Assembly: GCF_000186265.1 (NCBI RefSeq)
Contig: NC_014934.1
Coordinates: 4,774,001 to 4,838,000, forward strand
Length of the DNA: 64,000 nt
Direction: 5' to 3'
Source: Cellulophaga algicola DSM 14237
GTDB lineage: Bacteria; Bacteroidota; Bacteroidia; Flavobacteriales; Flavobacteriaceae
Shown: one piece after another, positions 10,257 through 19,899 of the stretch
How the letters are laid out: every line of letters begins with the position of its first letter
How positions within the stretch are numbered: the stretch's first letter is position 1
Position numbers and translations under genes: made by a program
The notes under the pieces: model-generated
What the model was told of the DNA's origin: nothing
What the model saw: the letters and a program-made list of their open reading frames with translations, nothing else
Database searches by the model: none

Positions 10257-10832
10257 ATGTCTATAAATAACGAAGAAATCATATGGTCCTTATTTTTACA
10301 AGGGGATACTAATGCATTCTCTTTATTGTTTAAAAAATATTATTCCTCACTTTATAATTACGGATTAAAGCTTTGCAACAACTCTTGCGTTACTGAGGAT
10401 TGTCTACAGACATTTTTTGTTTACCTCCATGATAATAGGAAAACTATAGGTGATGTAAAAAATGTTAAATCATATTTATTTATCTCTTTTAGAAGAGCTC
10501 TTTTTACTTCACTTAAAAAGGAACGAAATTTTACAGATTTTAATTCTGAGAAACAAAATTCTAATAGTTTTGCTTTTTCTCCAGAAGAATTAAAAATCGA
10601 TCAAGAAATCTCCTTTGCGCAAACGAGTTCTATTACCTTAATATTAAACACCCTTTCGCCAAGAGAAAGAGAAGTTATCTATTTAAAATATTACGGTGAA
10701 CTCTCCATGTCAGAAATTGCTACCACAATGGACATTTCTTACCAAAGTGTTCTAAACACGCTTCAAAAAGCTTTCTCGAAAATTAGAAAAACCATTGAAA
10801 ACAATATGCTTTCTGCTATTTTGAAAAAATAA
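10257..10832 (+). CDS. ECF RNA polymerase sigma factor
   Basis: A 191-residue sigma-70 family factor with region 2 (about residues 20-90, NAFSLLFKKYYSSLYNYGLKL and the DCLQTFF core-binding segment) and region 4 (about 130-180, LSPREREVIYLKYYGELSMSEIA as the DNA-binding helix-turn-helix). It heads a cluster with fecR and two TonB-dependent receptors. In this arrangement the sigma factor is released when the receptor signals through FecR, and then activates the receptor genes. Confidence 0.92.
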   Translation: MSINNEEIIWSLFLQGDTNAFSLLFKKYYSSLYNYGLKLCNNSCVTEDCLQTFFVYLHDNRKTIGDVKNVKSYLFISFRRALFTSLKKERNFTDFNSEKQNSNSFAFSPEELKIDQEISFAQTSSITLILNTLSPREREVIYLKYYGELSMSEIATTMDISYQSVLNTLQKAFSKIRKTIENNMLSAILKK

Positions 10833-10921
10833 TTTTATTTTTTTATAAATTCATAGGGTATAAAAAGCACACTCCCCTCTCTTTACTATTGTAACGGCAT
10901 AACTAGTTATTAAAATTAAGC

Positions 10922-11923
10922 ATGGAAGAGAGTAAACAACATCTTTTAGAGAATCTTTTAGAGGATACCTCATTTAAAAATTGGGTATATAAAAGAAATA
11001 GAAATGATGTAGCATTTTGGAATAAATGGATTGATGCAAATTCTGACTATGCTGAAATTGTATTTACTGCTCGGGATATCATATTGGGTATCAATTTTAA
11101 AAACAACACTCTTGAATCAGACTTTATTGAAGATAAGCTAAAAGACGTTTTATCTAAAATAGATACGAGCAAACCTGAATTTACTATTCCAACAAGAAAA
11201 TCAAAATTACCAAAATACATTCTAGCAGGAGTTACTTTTTTTATAGCAACCTTACTTCTTCTTTTTTACAATTTAAAGGAAAGCAATTCATACGTAGTTC
11301 AAAAAACCGGTTTTGGAGAAACTATAAATTTAAAATTATCTGATGGTACTACTGTGGTTTTAAATGGTAATTCAGAATTAAAATATGACGAACAAAACCC
11401 TAGAAATGTATTACTTCAAGGAGAAGCTTATTTTAAAGTAAAATCTAAACCCTCTACAAAAGCAAAATTCTGGGTAACCACAACCGATCTTAAGGTTGAA
11501 GTTTTTGGTACGCATTTTAATGTAAATACTAGAGATGAAAAAACAAAAGTACTCTTAGACGAAGGGTCAATACAATTAGAGCTAAAAAATGGATCTAAGA
11601 AAAAAATGAATCCAGGAGAAATTGCTATTTATTCTAACAAAAGTGACCTCTTTTCTCATAAAAAAATTAATTCGGACATGAATTATTCTTTTTGGAGAGA
11701 AGAAACCTTTGTCTTTAATAATATTTCTCTTTTAGAAGTGATGCACTACTTAGAAAATTCTTATGGTGTTACTACAGAATTTAAAACTGAAAAATCTAAA
11801 AAAATAATACTTACTGGAGGTATTCCAAACGGAAATTTGAAAATCTGTATTAAGGCTATAGAAAAATCTGCAGGAATAAAGATCAATCATATTGACAATA
11901 ACTTAGTAATTACGAACAACTAA
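10922..11923 (+). CDS. FecR-family anti-sigma factor
   Basis: A single-pass inner membrane regulator. A cytoplasmic N-terminal region (about 1-95) is followed by one transmembrane helix (YILAGVTFFIATLLLLFY) and the periplasmic FecR domain (about 120-240, with SDGTTVVLNGNSELKY, GEAYFKV and VFGTHFNVN). A C-terminal DUF4974/STN-like domain follows (about 255-333). It lies 89 bp after the sigma gene and 11 bp before the STN receptor, the standard Bacteroidota signalling order. Confidence 0.92.
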   Translation: MEESKQHLLENLLEDTSFKNWVYKRNRNDVAFWNKWIDANSDYAEIVFTARDIILGINFKNNTLESDFIEDKLKDVLSKIDTSKPEFTIPTRKSKLPKYILAGVTFFIATLLLLFYNLKESNSYVVQKTGFGETINLKLSDGTTVVLNGNSELKYDEQNPRNVLLQGEAYFKVKSKPSTKAKFWVTTTDLKVEVFGTHFNVNTRDEKTKVLLDEGSIQLELKNGSKKKMNPGEIAIYSNKSDLFSHKKINSDMNYSFWREETFVFNNISLLEVMHYLENSYGVTTEFKTEKSKKIILTGGIPNGNLKICIKAIEKSAGIKINHIDNNLVITNN

Positions 11924-11934
11924 AATTTACTATT

Positions 11935-14900
11935 ATGAACGGGAGAACTCCAACCAAAATACTGCTTCTATTCATTTATGTGGTAACACAAATAAATTAT
12001 GTTACTGCAAATGAACCCATTAACATTGAAAAGGAAGACGCAAAAATAGCATTAGCAACTTTCTTAGACGAAATAAGCAAGAAGCATACTGTTTATTTTA
12101 CCTATAACCCAGAAATTCTTTCAGGTTCATCCTTAAATCCTAAAGAGTACAATTATGATAAATTAGATAAAATCATTACTAAACTTGAAGAAAAAACAAG
12201 TTTTGATTTTGAATATCTAGGAAATAAATATTATGCAGTATATGGGAAAAAGAATGAACGAAGTATTCTTGAAAAAGTTAAGGTTAGAAAATCACAAGAA
12301 GTAAATACCTCTTTAAGTTTTTTAGCACTTCAAAATTCTGTTTCAGGAAAAATTACAGATCAAGATGGGATACCATTAGCAGGCGCTAATATTATTGAAA
12401 AAGGTACTACTAATGGAACAACAACAGATTTTGATGGCAATTATTCCATACCTGTGGGCGACGATGCAACTTTAGTTTTCAGTTATATAGGATATAACAC
12501 CACAGAACAAAAAATAGCAGGGAGAACTACAATAAATGTAAACTTAAACGAAGGAGAACAGTTAGATGAGATTATTATGGTTGGTAATCGCTCTAAACCT
12601 AGAACAGCCATTGAATCTGCAGTACCAATTGATAATATTGGTGTTGCTGAATTAAAAAGTACAGGGCAACCTACAGTAGATAAGATGCTTACTTACAAAG
12701 TACCTTCTTTTAATTCTACCAACCAAACCGTTTCGGATGCTACTGCTCATTTTGATCCTGCAGATTTACGTGGATTAGGACCTAGTAGAACTTTAGTTTT
12801 AATTAATGGAAAACGAAAAAACCAAAGCGCATTAGTATACATCAATGATACCCCCGGAAAAGGTGAAGTTGGTACTGATTTTAAAAGTATACCAGCCGCG
12901 GCAATTGAACGCATAGAAGTATTAAGAGACGGAGCTTCTGCACAATATGGATCTGATGCCATTGCTGGGGTAATTAACATGGTATTGAAAAAAGGAGTAG
13001 AATTCACAAGTGTTTCCGCAAATACTGGTATTACAACAGAAGGTGATGGATTTAATTTTGGAGTAGATTTAAATTCAAGTCTTACTATTGGGGATAATGG
13101 AGGTTATTTAAATTTAACCCTAGCTTTCTACAATCAAAATAAAACAGATAGATCAGGAACCCCAGGAGGAGATGGTCTTTTTGGTGGTCTATACAATTCA
13201 GGGCAAATTCCAATACAAGCTGCAGATGGCTTTTTAGCTTCAGATGGTCAAATTGCTACAGGATCACAAATTTTAAATGGCGAAACAGATTGGCAAAGGC
13301 AACATCCAGATCAAGGTGCTATTGTTGGCCAACCCGAATACTCAAAAGCAGATATCTTTTTCAATGCAGGAGTACCTTTTAAAAATGGTAATGGAGAATT
13401 TTATGCATTTGGAGGCTTTGACTATAGAGTAGGAACAAGTTTTGCTTTGTACAGAACTCCTTTCTGGCCAGGTGTTCCTGGACAAAATTCACCAGAAAAT
13501 AATCCTTTATTTGATGGAAATGGTCAATACCAAGGTTTTCAGCCCACTTTTGAAACAGATATAAGAGATAATAATTTTAGTGTAGGAATCAAAACTAAGC
13601 TTTTGGGCTTCAATGTAGATTTAAGTGGTACTTATGGAAGAAATGCGGTAGATTATACGGTAAGCAATAGTATTAACCCTGCACTAGGCGCAAATAGCCC
13701 TACAACATTTGATGTTGGCGCATATACGTTTAGCAACACTTTAAGCAATCTTGATTTTTCTAGAGGATTCAACACTTTAAATATCGGTTTTGGTGCCGAA
13801 ATACGAAAAGAACGTTTTACTGCTATAGCAGGTGAACCTGCATCCTATGTCTCTGGAGGAGTACAATCGTTCCCTGGATTACAACCATCCAATGCTGTTA
13901 TTGCCGATAGAAATAATTTTGGTGTTTACGGGGATTTAGAATGGGATATAACAGAAGCTTTTTTAATAGGTGGAGCCATTAGATTTGAGGACTTTAGTGA
14001 TTTTGGTAGTAACAGCTCTTGGAAAGTAAGCTCTAGATATTTATTCGGAGAAAGTAAAGGAGCTGTTAGAGCATCCTACAGCACTGGGTTTAGAGCACCA
14101 TCATTACATCAAATATATTTAAGCAATGTACAAACACTAGTTTCCGGTAATACGATATCTAACCAAGGAACATTTAACAATGTAGACCCAGTAATACGAG
14201 ACGGTTTAGGGGTACCACAATTAACTGCTGAAACTTCTAAAAATATTTCTGCAGGACTTACCTATAAAATTACAAATGACTTCACCTTAGCATTAGATTA
14301 CTACAATGTAAAAATGGATGACAGGGTACTTTTTACTGGCGAAATAGGATTTGATGGTGATAATGCTACTACTAATCCTGTGGAACAAATTTTATTAGAC
14401 AATTCAATAACAAGTCTCAAATTTTTTGTGAACGCAGTAAACACTACTACAAATGGTGTAGACTTAGTAGCTTCCTATAAGAATATCTCTATGGCCGGTG
14501 GTTATTTAAACACTACGCTTTCCGCAAATTATAATAAGACAGAAATTAAAGGAGAAATTAATGCTCCTACGATATTTACTGAAAATGGTTATGATATTTT
14601 TAATAGAAAAGAAAAATCGAGAATCATATCTGCCAGACCCAAGTCAAAAATACTTCTTGGCTTAGATTACACTATTAAAGACCTTACGTTTGTATTTAAC
14701 AACACGTATTTTGGAGAAGTAACGTGGCAACATGCTACAGATATTGATAAAGATCAAACTTTTTCTGGTAAAATTATTACGGACCTTATTCTCAACTATA
14801 ATTTTTCAAGTAAAATAAGCGCCAATGTTGGCGTAAACAATCTATTGAATGTATATCCTGACGAAATAGACAACAAAGGCGATGCTTCAACAGACCTAGG

Positions 14901-14985
14901 CGGTCGGTTTAAGTACCCATGGGAAGTAAATCAATTTGGGTTTAATGGTACCACACTAAGCGCTGGTATAAACTTCAAATTCTAA
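11935..14985 (+). CDS. TonB-dependent receptor with N-terminal STN signalling domain
   Basis: The 1016-residue outer membrane receptor has a signal peptide, then an STN domain (about 27-105) able to contact FecR, a carboxypeptidase-regulatory-like domain (about 135-210, ending VFSYIGYNT), a plug (about 225-345, LINGKRKN and RIEVLRDGASAQYGSDAIAGVINMV) and a beta-barrel ending in Phe. No SusD partner is present, so it is not an obvious glycan SusCD pair; its ligand is unknown. It shares strong sequence similarity with the next gene, indicating duplication. Confidence 0.92.
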   Translation: MNGRTPTKILLLFIYVVTQINYVTANEPINIEKEDAKIALATFLDEISKKHTVYFTYNPEILSGSSLNPKEYNYDKLDKIITKLEEKTSFDFEYLGNKYYAVYGKKNERSILEKVKVRKSQEVNTSLSFLALQNSVSGKITDQDGIPLAGANIIEKGTTNGTTTDFDGNYSIPVGDDATLVFSYIGYNTTEQKIAGRTTINVNLNEGEQLDEIIMVGNRSKPRTAIESAVPIDNIGVAELKSTGQPTVDKMLTYKVPSFNSTNQTVSDATAHFDPADLRGLGPSRTLVLINGKRKNQSALVYINDTPGKGEVGTDFKSIPAAAIERIEVLRDGASAQYGSDAIAGVINMVLKKGVEFTSVSANTGITTEGDGFNFGVDLNSSLTIGDNGGYLNLTLAFYNQNKTDRSGTPGGDGLFGGLYNSGQIPIQAADGFLASDGQIATGSQILNGETDWQRQHPDQGAIVGQPEYSKADIFFNAGVPFKNGNGEFYAFGGFDYRVGTSFALYRTPFWPGVPGQNSPENNPLFDGNGQYQGFQPTFETDIRDNNFSVGIKTKLLGFNVDLSGTYGRNAVDYTVSNSINPALGANSPTTFDVGAYTFSNTLSNLDFSRGFNTLNIGFGAEIRKERFTAIAGEPASYVSGGVQSFPGLQPSNAVIADRNNFGVYGDLEWDITEAFLIGGAIRFEDFSDFGSNSSWKVSSRYLFGESKGAVRASYSTGFRAPSLHQIYLSNVQTLVSGNTISNQGTFNNVDPVIRDGLGVPQLTAETSKNISAGLTYKITNDFTLALDYYNVKMDDRVLFTGEIGFDGDNATTNPVEQILLDNSITSLKFFVNAVNTTTNGVDLVASYKNISMAGGYLNTTLSANYNKTEIKGEINAPTIFTENGYDIFNRKEKSRIISARPKSKILLGLDYTIKDLTFVFNNTYFGEVTWQHATDIDKDQTFSGKIITDLILNYNFSSKISANVGVNNLLNVYPDEIDNKGDASTDLGGRFKYPWEVNQFGFNGTTLSAGINFKF

Positions 14986-14993
14986 CAAAGTAA

Positions 14994-15024
14994 GAATTTT
15001 ATGATTTAATAATACATAAAATTC
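14994..15024 (+). terminator. Intercistronic hairpin between the two paralogous receptors
   Basis: GAATTTTATG (14994-15003) pairs perfectly with CATAAAATTC (15015-15024) across an 11-base loop. There is no long T-run, so it may be a weak terminator or an mRNA processing or stabilising element rather than a full stop. Confidence 0.4.
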
Positions 15025-15104
15025 CTATAAATACTCACTATTTTATATCTTTCCTCACAACGAGATATAGCTTATTTACTAATTAATCTTTAAAATCACT
15101 ATTT

Positions 15105-18104
15105 ATGAAATTGACTAATTTATTACTTGTAACACTAGTTTTTAGTGTTACAAGCCTTTTCTCGCAAAGCGAGATAAAAGGAACCGTTAAAGACAGCGAT
15201 GGTATCCCCTTGGCGGGAGCAAATATTGTTGTAAAAGGCTCAACAAATGGAACGACAACAGATTTTGATGGTAATTATACCATTGAAGCAGTAAGTGATG
15301 GAACTTTGGTATTTAGTTACATTGGTTTTGAAACCAAAGAGAAGAAAATCGGAGGCCAATCAACAATCAATATAACCTTATCTGAAGGTAACCAATTAGA
15401 TGAGTTTATTGCTGTAGGCTCTAGAACTGCTCCAAGATCAAATACAGACTCACCTCTTCCTGTTGATGTTGTTGGCGCAAAAGATTTAACCTCTACAGGT
15501 CAAGCTTCTTTTGATAAAGCTTTACAGTATAAAATTCCATCTTTTAATACGGTACAAACTCCTGTTAATGATGCAACATCTTTATTAGATCCTTATGAAA
15601 TTAGAAACATGGGACCTTCTAGAACATTAATATTAATTAACGGTAAGCGTAAAAACTTAAGTTCTTTATTATATACTCAAACTTCTCCAGGCCGTGGTGA
15701 AACAGGTGCTGATATCTCTGCAATTCCTACTGATGCGATTAAAAGAGTAGAAATTTTACGTGATGGTGCTTCTGCTCAATATGGCTCTGATGCAATTGCA
15801 GGTGTAATGAACATCATTTTAAAAAATAGTGCTAATGAAGGTTCTGCAACTATTAGAACAGGTATCACTACTGAAGGTGATGGGGAAATGTTCGGTATTG
15901 CTGTAAACAATGGATCTAGTATTGGTGATGATAAAGGTTTTATTAACTATACTATTGATTTATCTAAAGTTAACCAATCAAATAGACCTGGTACTGTAAA
16001 TGCTGCTGGAGATGCTGCCGATTTCACATCTTCAAACCCTAACTCATATGGAAGTTACTTAAATGGTTCATTGCTAGGTGGAGTTGATTTAACTGGTTTT
16101 ACAGTTCCTCAAGCAGTTGATGAATTTACAAACAATTACGTTGGCACAGCAGATTACAACACACGTAATGCTGCTATTTTGGCCTCAAATGCTCAAGGAT
16201 TAGCTACTACAGAAGAATTTTTAGGAAGAAGACCAGATGCAGGAAATATTAATGGTTCTCCTGAAACTGCTTCCGCCAAATTTGAAATTAATACTGGTTA
16301 TGAATTAAGCGAAAACACTAACTTATATGCAAACGCTGCTTATGTATATAAAAAAGTAAATAGTTTTGCTAACTACAGAACTCCTTATTGGAAGCCATTA
16401 AGTGAAGGGTCTGAATATTTAGCAGATTTTTTCCCTGGTAACAACCCAAATACCGTAAATGGTTATGATGGTTATGTACCAACTTTTGAAGGTCTTTTAA
16501 CTGATTACAATGCTACAATTGGTTTTAAAACTGTAAAAAATGATTGGAATGTTGATGTTAGTTTTACAACAGGTGGTAACACTCAAACTTACAATGTAAA
16601 TAACTCGCATAATGCAAACGAAGTATATTCACCATCTACTTGGGTAGATGCAAATAGTAATGGTACTTTAGATGATGGAGAACTTTCTCAAGGTTCTGAA
16701 TTATATAGGTCAAACAGCCAAAGGTCTTTTAGTCCTGGTGGAACTAGCTTTTCTCACAATGTAGGAAACATTGATATATCTAGAATTTTATCTGATAAAA
16801 TTAGTATTGGGTTTGGTTCTGAATTTAGAACTGAAACATTTGAAATAATTGAAGGTGGTTTAGCTTCTTATGATGGTGGTGGAGCTGATTCTTTTGCTGG
16901 TAATAGCCCAGAAAACTCTGGTAAATTTAACCGTTATAATTTTGGAGGATATTTCGATATTGCTTACGATGTTTCAGATAATTTTTTACTGAATGGGACT
17001 ATTAGAACTGAAAATTATTCTGACTTCGGTAATGCTTTTGTTTGGAAATTAAGTTCTAGATATAAATTTTTGGATGATAAGGTAACTTTAAGAGGTTCTG
17101 TTTCAACAGGATTTAGAGCTCCTACTTTGCACCAAATTTACACTCAAAAAGCACAATATAGCTTTGTACCTGGTCAAGGTATTCAAGTTGGTGGTTTAGT
17201 TAACAACGTTTCCTCTACTGCTAACATACTTGGTTTACCTCAATTAGATGCTGAAGAATCTACTAACTTCACTGTTGGTTTAGGTGCCAAAATAAACAAA
17301 AACTTTAATGTTACTGTTGATTACTATAATATTGCTGTTAAAGACCGTATCGTATTAAGTACTGAAATTGGAGCTACTGCAACTGATGCTGTTGGAAACA
17401 GTATAGGTAATACTCCATTAGATCAAGTATTAAATAATAATAATTTAAGTGATATTAGCTTTTTTGTTAATGCATTAGATACTAAAACATCTGGAATAGA
17501 TTTTGTTGCAAACTACAAAAATATTAGTCTAGGAGACGGAACACTTGATTTCACTTTATCTGGAAATTACACAATTCAAAACGAACGAGATGGAGCTGTC
17601 AAAAACCCTCAATTAGTTGAAGACGCTGGTCAATCTGTAGTTAACGCTACTCAAGAAGCTTTATTCTTTACGTCTAGGCCAAAAACAAAGTGGATATTAG
17701 GAGCTAATTATAATATTAATAAATTCGGATTCTCTTTTAATAATACTTACTTCGGTAAAACCACATTTAAGCAACAAGGTTTAGACGAAAACTTAAGAAC
17801 AGAGTTTACTCCTAAAATTGTATCAGACTTAGGTGTTAATTTTAATGCTACTGAAAAACTTACAATAGCCTTAAACATCAATAACTTATTTAATGTTTTA
17901 CCTGAATGGGGCTTTAAAGCAGAAAATGCAGCAGGCCAAGCTTTAATTGATGATACTTCGTTAACATATTATGGAATAACATCTATTCAAGAGCAATCTA
18001 ATTTAATTACATTCAATCAACGTTACTCACAAATGACTTATGATGGTTACCATTTTAGTCAATTAGGAACTATGCTAAACTTATCCATTAACTATAGGTT
18101 TTAA
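15105..18104 (+). CDS. TonB-dependent receptor paralogous to the upstream STN receptor, lacking STN
   Basis: The 999-residue outer membrane receptor has a signal peptide (ending near SLFSQS), a carboxypeptidase-regulatory-like domain (about 22-100), a plug (about 110-235, RVEILRDGASAQYGSDAIAGVMNIIL) and a barrel ending in YRF. It aligns throughout with the preceding receptor but has no STN domain. Codons here favour GCT, ACT, GGT and TTA more strongly than in neighbours, hinting at high expression. It is probably the main transport receptor of the pair under the same sigma/anti-sigma control; the ligand is unknown. Confidence 0.92.
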   Translation: MKLTNLLLVTLVFSVTSLFSQSEIKGTVKDSDGIPLAGANIVVKGSTNGTTTDFDGNYTIEAVSDGTLVFSYIGFETKEKKIGGQSTINITLSEGNQLDEFIAVGSRTAPRSNTDSPLPVDVVGAKDLTSTGQASFDKALQYKIPSFNTVQTPVNDATSLLDPYEIRNMGPSRTLILINGKRKNLSSLLYTQTSPGRGETGADISAIPTDAIKRVEILRDGASAQYGSDAIAGVMNIILKNSANEGSATIRTGITTEGDGEMFGIAVNNGSSIGDDKGFINYTIDLSKVNQSNRPGTVNAAGDAADFTSSNPNSYGSYLNGSLLGGVDLTGFTVPQAVDEFTNNYVGTADYNTRNAAILASNAQGLATTEEFLGRRPDAGNINGSPETASAKFEINTGYELSENTNLYANAAYVYKKVNSFANYRTPYWKPLSEGSEYLADFFPGNNPNTVNGYDGYVPTFEGLLTDYNATIGFKTVKNDWNVDVSFTTGGNTQTYNVNNSHNANEVYSPSTWVDANSNGTLDDGELSQGSELYRSNSQRSFSPGGTSFSHNVGNIDISRILSDKISIGFGSEFRTETFEIIEGGLASYDGGGADSFAGNSPENSGKFNRYNFGGYFDIAYDVSDNFLLNGTIRTENYSDFGNAFVWKLSSRYKFLDDKVTLRGSVSTGFRAPTLHQIYTQKAQYSFVPGQGIQVGGLVNNVSSTANILGLPQLDAEESTNFTVGLGAKINKNFNVTVDYYNIAVKDRIVLSTEIGATATDAVGNSIGNTPLDQVLNNNNLSDISFFVNALDTKTSGIDFVANYKNISLGDGTLDFTLSGNYTIQNERDGAVKNPQLVEDAGQSVVNATQEALFFTSRPKTKWILGANYNINKFGFSFNNTYFGKTTFKQQGLDENLRTEFTPKIVSDLGVNFNATEKLTIALNINNLFNVLPEWGFKAENAAGQALIDDTSLTYYGITSIQEQSNLITFNQRYSQMTYDGYHFSQLGTMLNLSINYRF

Positions 18105-18123
18105 TTAGTAATTAGTCAACCTG

Positions 18124-18153
18124 AAAAGCTACCCTATCTGGGTAGCTTTTTTT
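18124..18153 (+). terminator. Intrinsic terminator after the receptor pair
   Basis: AAAAGCTACCC pairs with GGGTAGCTTTT across a five-base loop, followed by a T-run, 20 bp past the receptor stop. Confidence 0.9.
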
Positions 18154-18185
18154 ATTTACAACGGTATTATAAATTGTAATAACAA

Positions 18186-18222
18186 AAAGAGCCCGAACTA
18201 CATAAGTAATTCGGGCTCTTTA
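18186..18222 (-). terminator. Intrinsic terminator of the ferredoxin gene
   Basis: A 12-bp stem (AAAGAGCCCGAA / TTCGGGCTCTTT) lies 20 bp past the stop of the minus-strand ferredoxin gene, with an A-run on the left that reads as U in its transcript. Confidence 0.85.
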
Positions 18223-18242
18223 TTATTAGTTAAAACGTAATC

Positions 18243-18596
18243 TTATCCTTCTGGATGCATAAATTTTTGTTTACCTAACAAAACATCTTCCGTTTCTACA
18301 TGATCATCATCTGGTACACAACAATCTACAGGACATACAGCTGCACATTGCGGTTCTTCATGAAAACCAACACATTCTGTACATTTATCAGGAGATATGT
18401 AATATACTTCATCACTAATAGGTTCTTGAACAACATCTGCGTCTATTTCCTTACCATTAGGTAAAACAACCTGTCCTTTTAATGAAGTACCATCACTATA
18501 ACGCCATTCATCTGCTCCTTCATATATTGCAGTATTTGGGCACTCTGGTTCGCATGCTCCGCAATTTATACACTCATCAGTTATTATAATTGCCAT
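18243..18596 (-). CDS. fdx: Ferredoxin with two [4Fe-4S] clusters
   Basis: The 117-residue cytoplasmic electron carrier begins with [12 protein letters not shown] and has a second cluster motif, [18 protein letters not shown]. Together these supply the eight Cys ligands of a bacterial-type 2[4Fe-4S] ferredoxin; between them is an insertion of about 55 residues. The C-terminal half carries extra Cys (DCC) and acidic residues. It is divergent from the acyl-CoA reductase gene, a pairing I have the impression recurs in flavobacteria. Confidence 0.93.
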   Translation of the reverse strand: MAIIITDECINCGACEPECPNTAIYEGADEWRYSDGTSLKGQVVLPNGKEIDADVVQEPISDEVYYISPDKCTECVGFHEEPQCAAVCPVDCCVPDDDHVETEDVLLGKQKFMHPEG

Positions 18597-18634
18597 ATTT
18601 TCTTTTTCTTATCTAAATTAATTCCAGTATTTAT

Positions 18635-18664
18635 ATTGAATTTATTTCAGTATCTATACTTTTG
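18635..18664 (+). promoter_or_regulatory. Bacteroidota-type promoter for the acyl-CoA reductase gene
   Basis: TTG at 18635-18637, a 19-bp spacer and TACTTTTG (18657-18664) match the TTTG/TAnnTTTG promoter pattern of the phylum. The start codon follows at 18703. Confidence 0.6.
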
Positions 18665-18702
18665 CACAAAGGTAAAACCTAATACAATCCTATACAAATA
18701 TA

Positions 18703-19770
18703 ATGACAGACCATACACAACGAATTAAAGCTTTTGTTAAACTTGGTACTTTTTTTAGAGAATTTTGCGATTCTGCTAACAATATGGAAGATAAGTATGA
18801 GCATTCTACTGGTTCATTTAACACCTTAGAAGATAAAATTGCGTTAGCTAAACATAAAAATGGATGGTTTACACGAGAAAATATACTTTTTAGTTTTGCG
18901 AGTTGGGGTCAAGCACTAACAGAAGTAAACTTAAATTCTTGGCTAGCAACCTATAACTTTCAAGAAAATAATAGTCCTAAAACAGTTGCGCTTATTTTGG
19001 CTGGTAATATTCCATTGGTTGGGTTTCATGATGTTATTTGTGTTTTATTAACAGGAAACAAAGCTTTAATAAAACTTTCCTCTAACGACAACATTTTATT
19101 ACCACAGGTTGCTGCTATTTTGATAAATTTAGCTCCTGAGTTTAAAGGTTACATTCAATTTGAAAACGAAAAACTACCCGCCTTTGATAGTGTAATAGCT
19201 ACAGGTAGTAATAATACAGCACGTTATTTTGAACACTACTTCAAAGATAAGCCCCATATTATTCGCAAGAATAGAAATTCTGCAGCCGTATTAACAGGCA
19301 ATGAAACGGCTGAACAATTAAAAGCCTTAGGTGAAGATATTTTTCTTTATTATGGGCTAGGTTGCCGGAGTGTCGCTAAGCTTTTTGTTCCAAAAGAATA
19401 TAATTTTGATTTATTTTTTGAATCCTTATACGTATATCATCCCATAATTGAGCAAGCAAAATATGCAAACAATTATGATTATAATAAAGCCGTATACCTG
19501 ATGAGTAATTTTAAACTTTTAGAAAATGGATTCTTAATTTTAAAAAAGGATGAGAGTTACTCCTCGCCTATCGCTTCCCTTTTCTATGAAGAATATGAAA
19601 CTATAGAAATTCTAAAAGAGAAATTACGCGTAGATGAAGAAAAGATACAGTGCATTGTTTCTCAAGGTCTCTTTGATACTGAAGTTATTTTTGGACAAAC
19701 ACAAAGTCCAAAATTAACAGACTATGCAGATAATGTAGATACCATTGCTTTCTTGTTAAGAAACTCTTAG
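18703..19770 (+). CDS. LuxC-like acyl-CoA reductase
   Basis: The 355-residue cytoplasmic protein resembles the LuxC/acyl-CoA reductase family, which reduces fatty acyl groups to aldehydes with NADPH. Features are the Rossmann-type segment around residues 90-115 (ALILAGNIPLVGFHDVICVLL), SVIATGSNNTARYFEHYF, and the active-site Cys within FLYYGLGCRSVAKLFVPK. It lies upstream of serC and serA, with its own promoter. Its physiological substrate in flavobacteria is not established. Confidence 0.8.
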   Translation: MTDHTQRIKAFVKLGTFFREFCDSANNMEDKYEHSTGSFNTLEDKIALAKHKNGWFTRENILFSFASWGQALTEVNLNSWLATYNFQENNSPKTVALILAGNIPLVGFHDVICVLLTGNKALIKLSSNDNILLPQVAAILINLAPEFKGYIQFENEKLPAFDSVIATGSNNTARYFEHYFKDKPHIIRKNRNSAAVLTGNETAEQLKALGEDIFLYYGLGCRSVAKLFVPKEYNFDLFFESLYVYHPIIEQAKYANNYDYNKAVYLMSNFKLLENGFLILKKDESYSSPIASLFYEEYETIEILKEKLRVDEEKIQCIVSQGLFDTEVIFGQTQSPKLTDYADNVDTIAFLLRNS

Positions 19771-19899
19771 AATTTTTAGATAATCTACTTTAAATTGCAT
19801 AAATTTTATAACCTTTGTCAACTTAAATTTATTTTCTAGAATAAATTTTCAATAATTAGTCAAGGTCTAATAGGACCAAAAATTCAAAATAAAATACAA

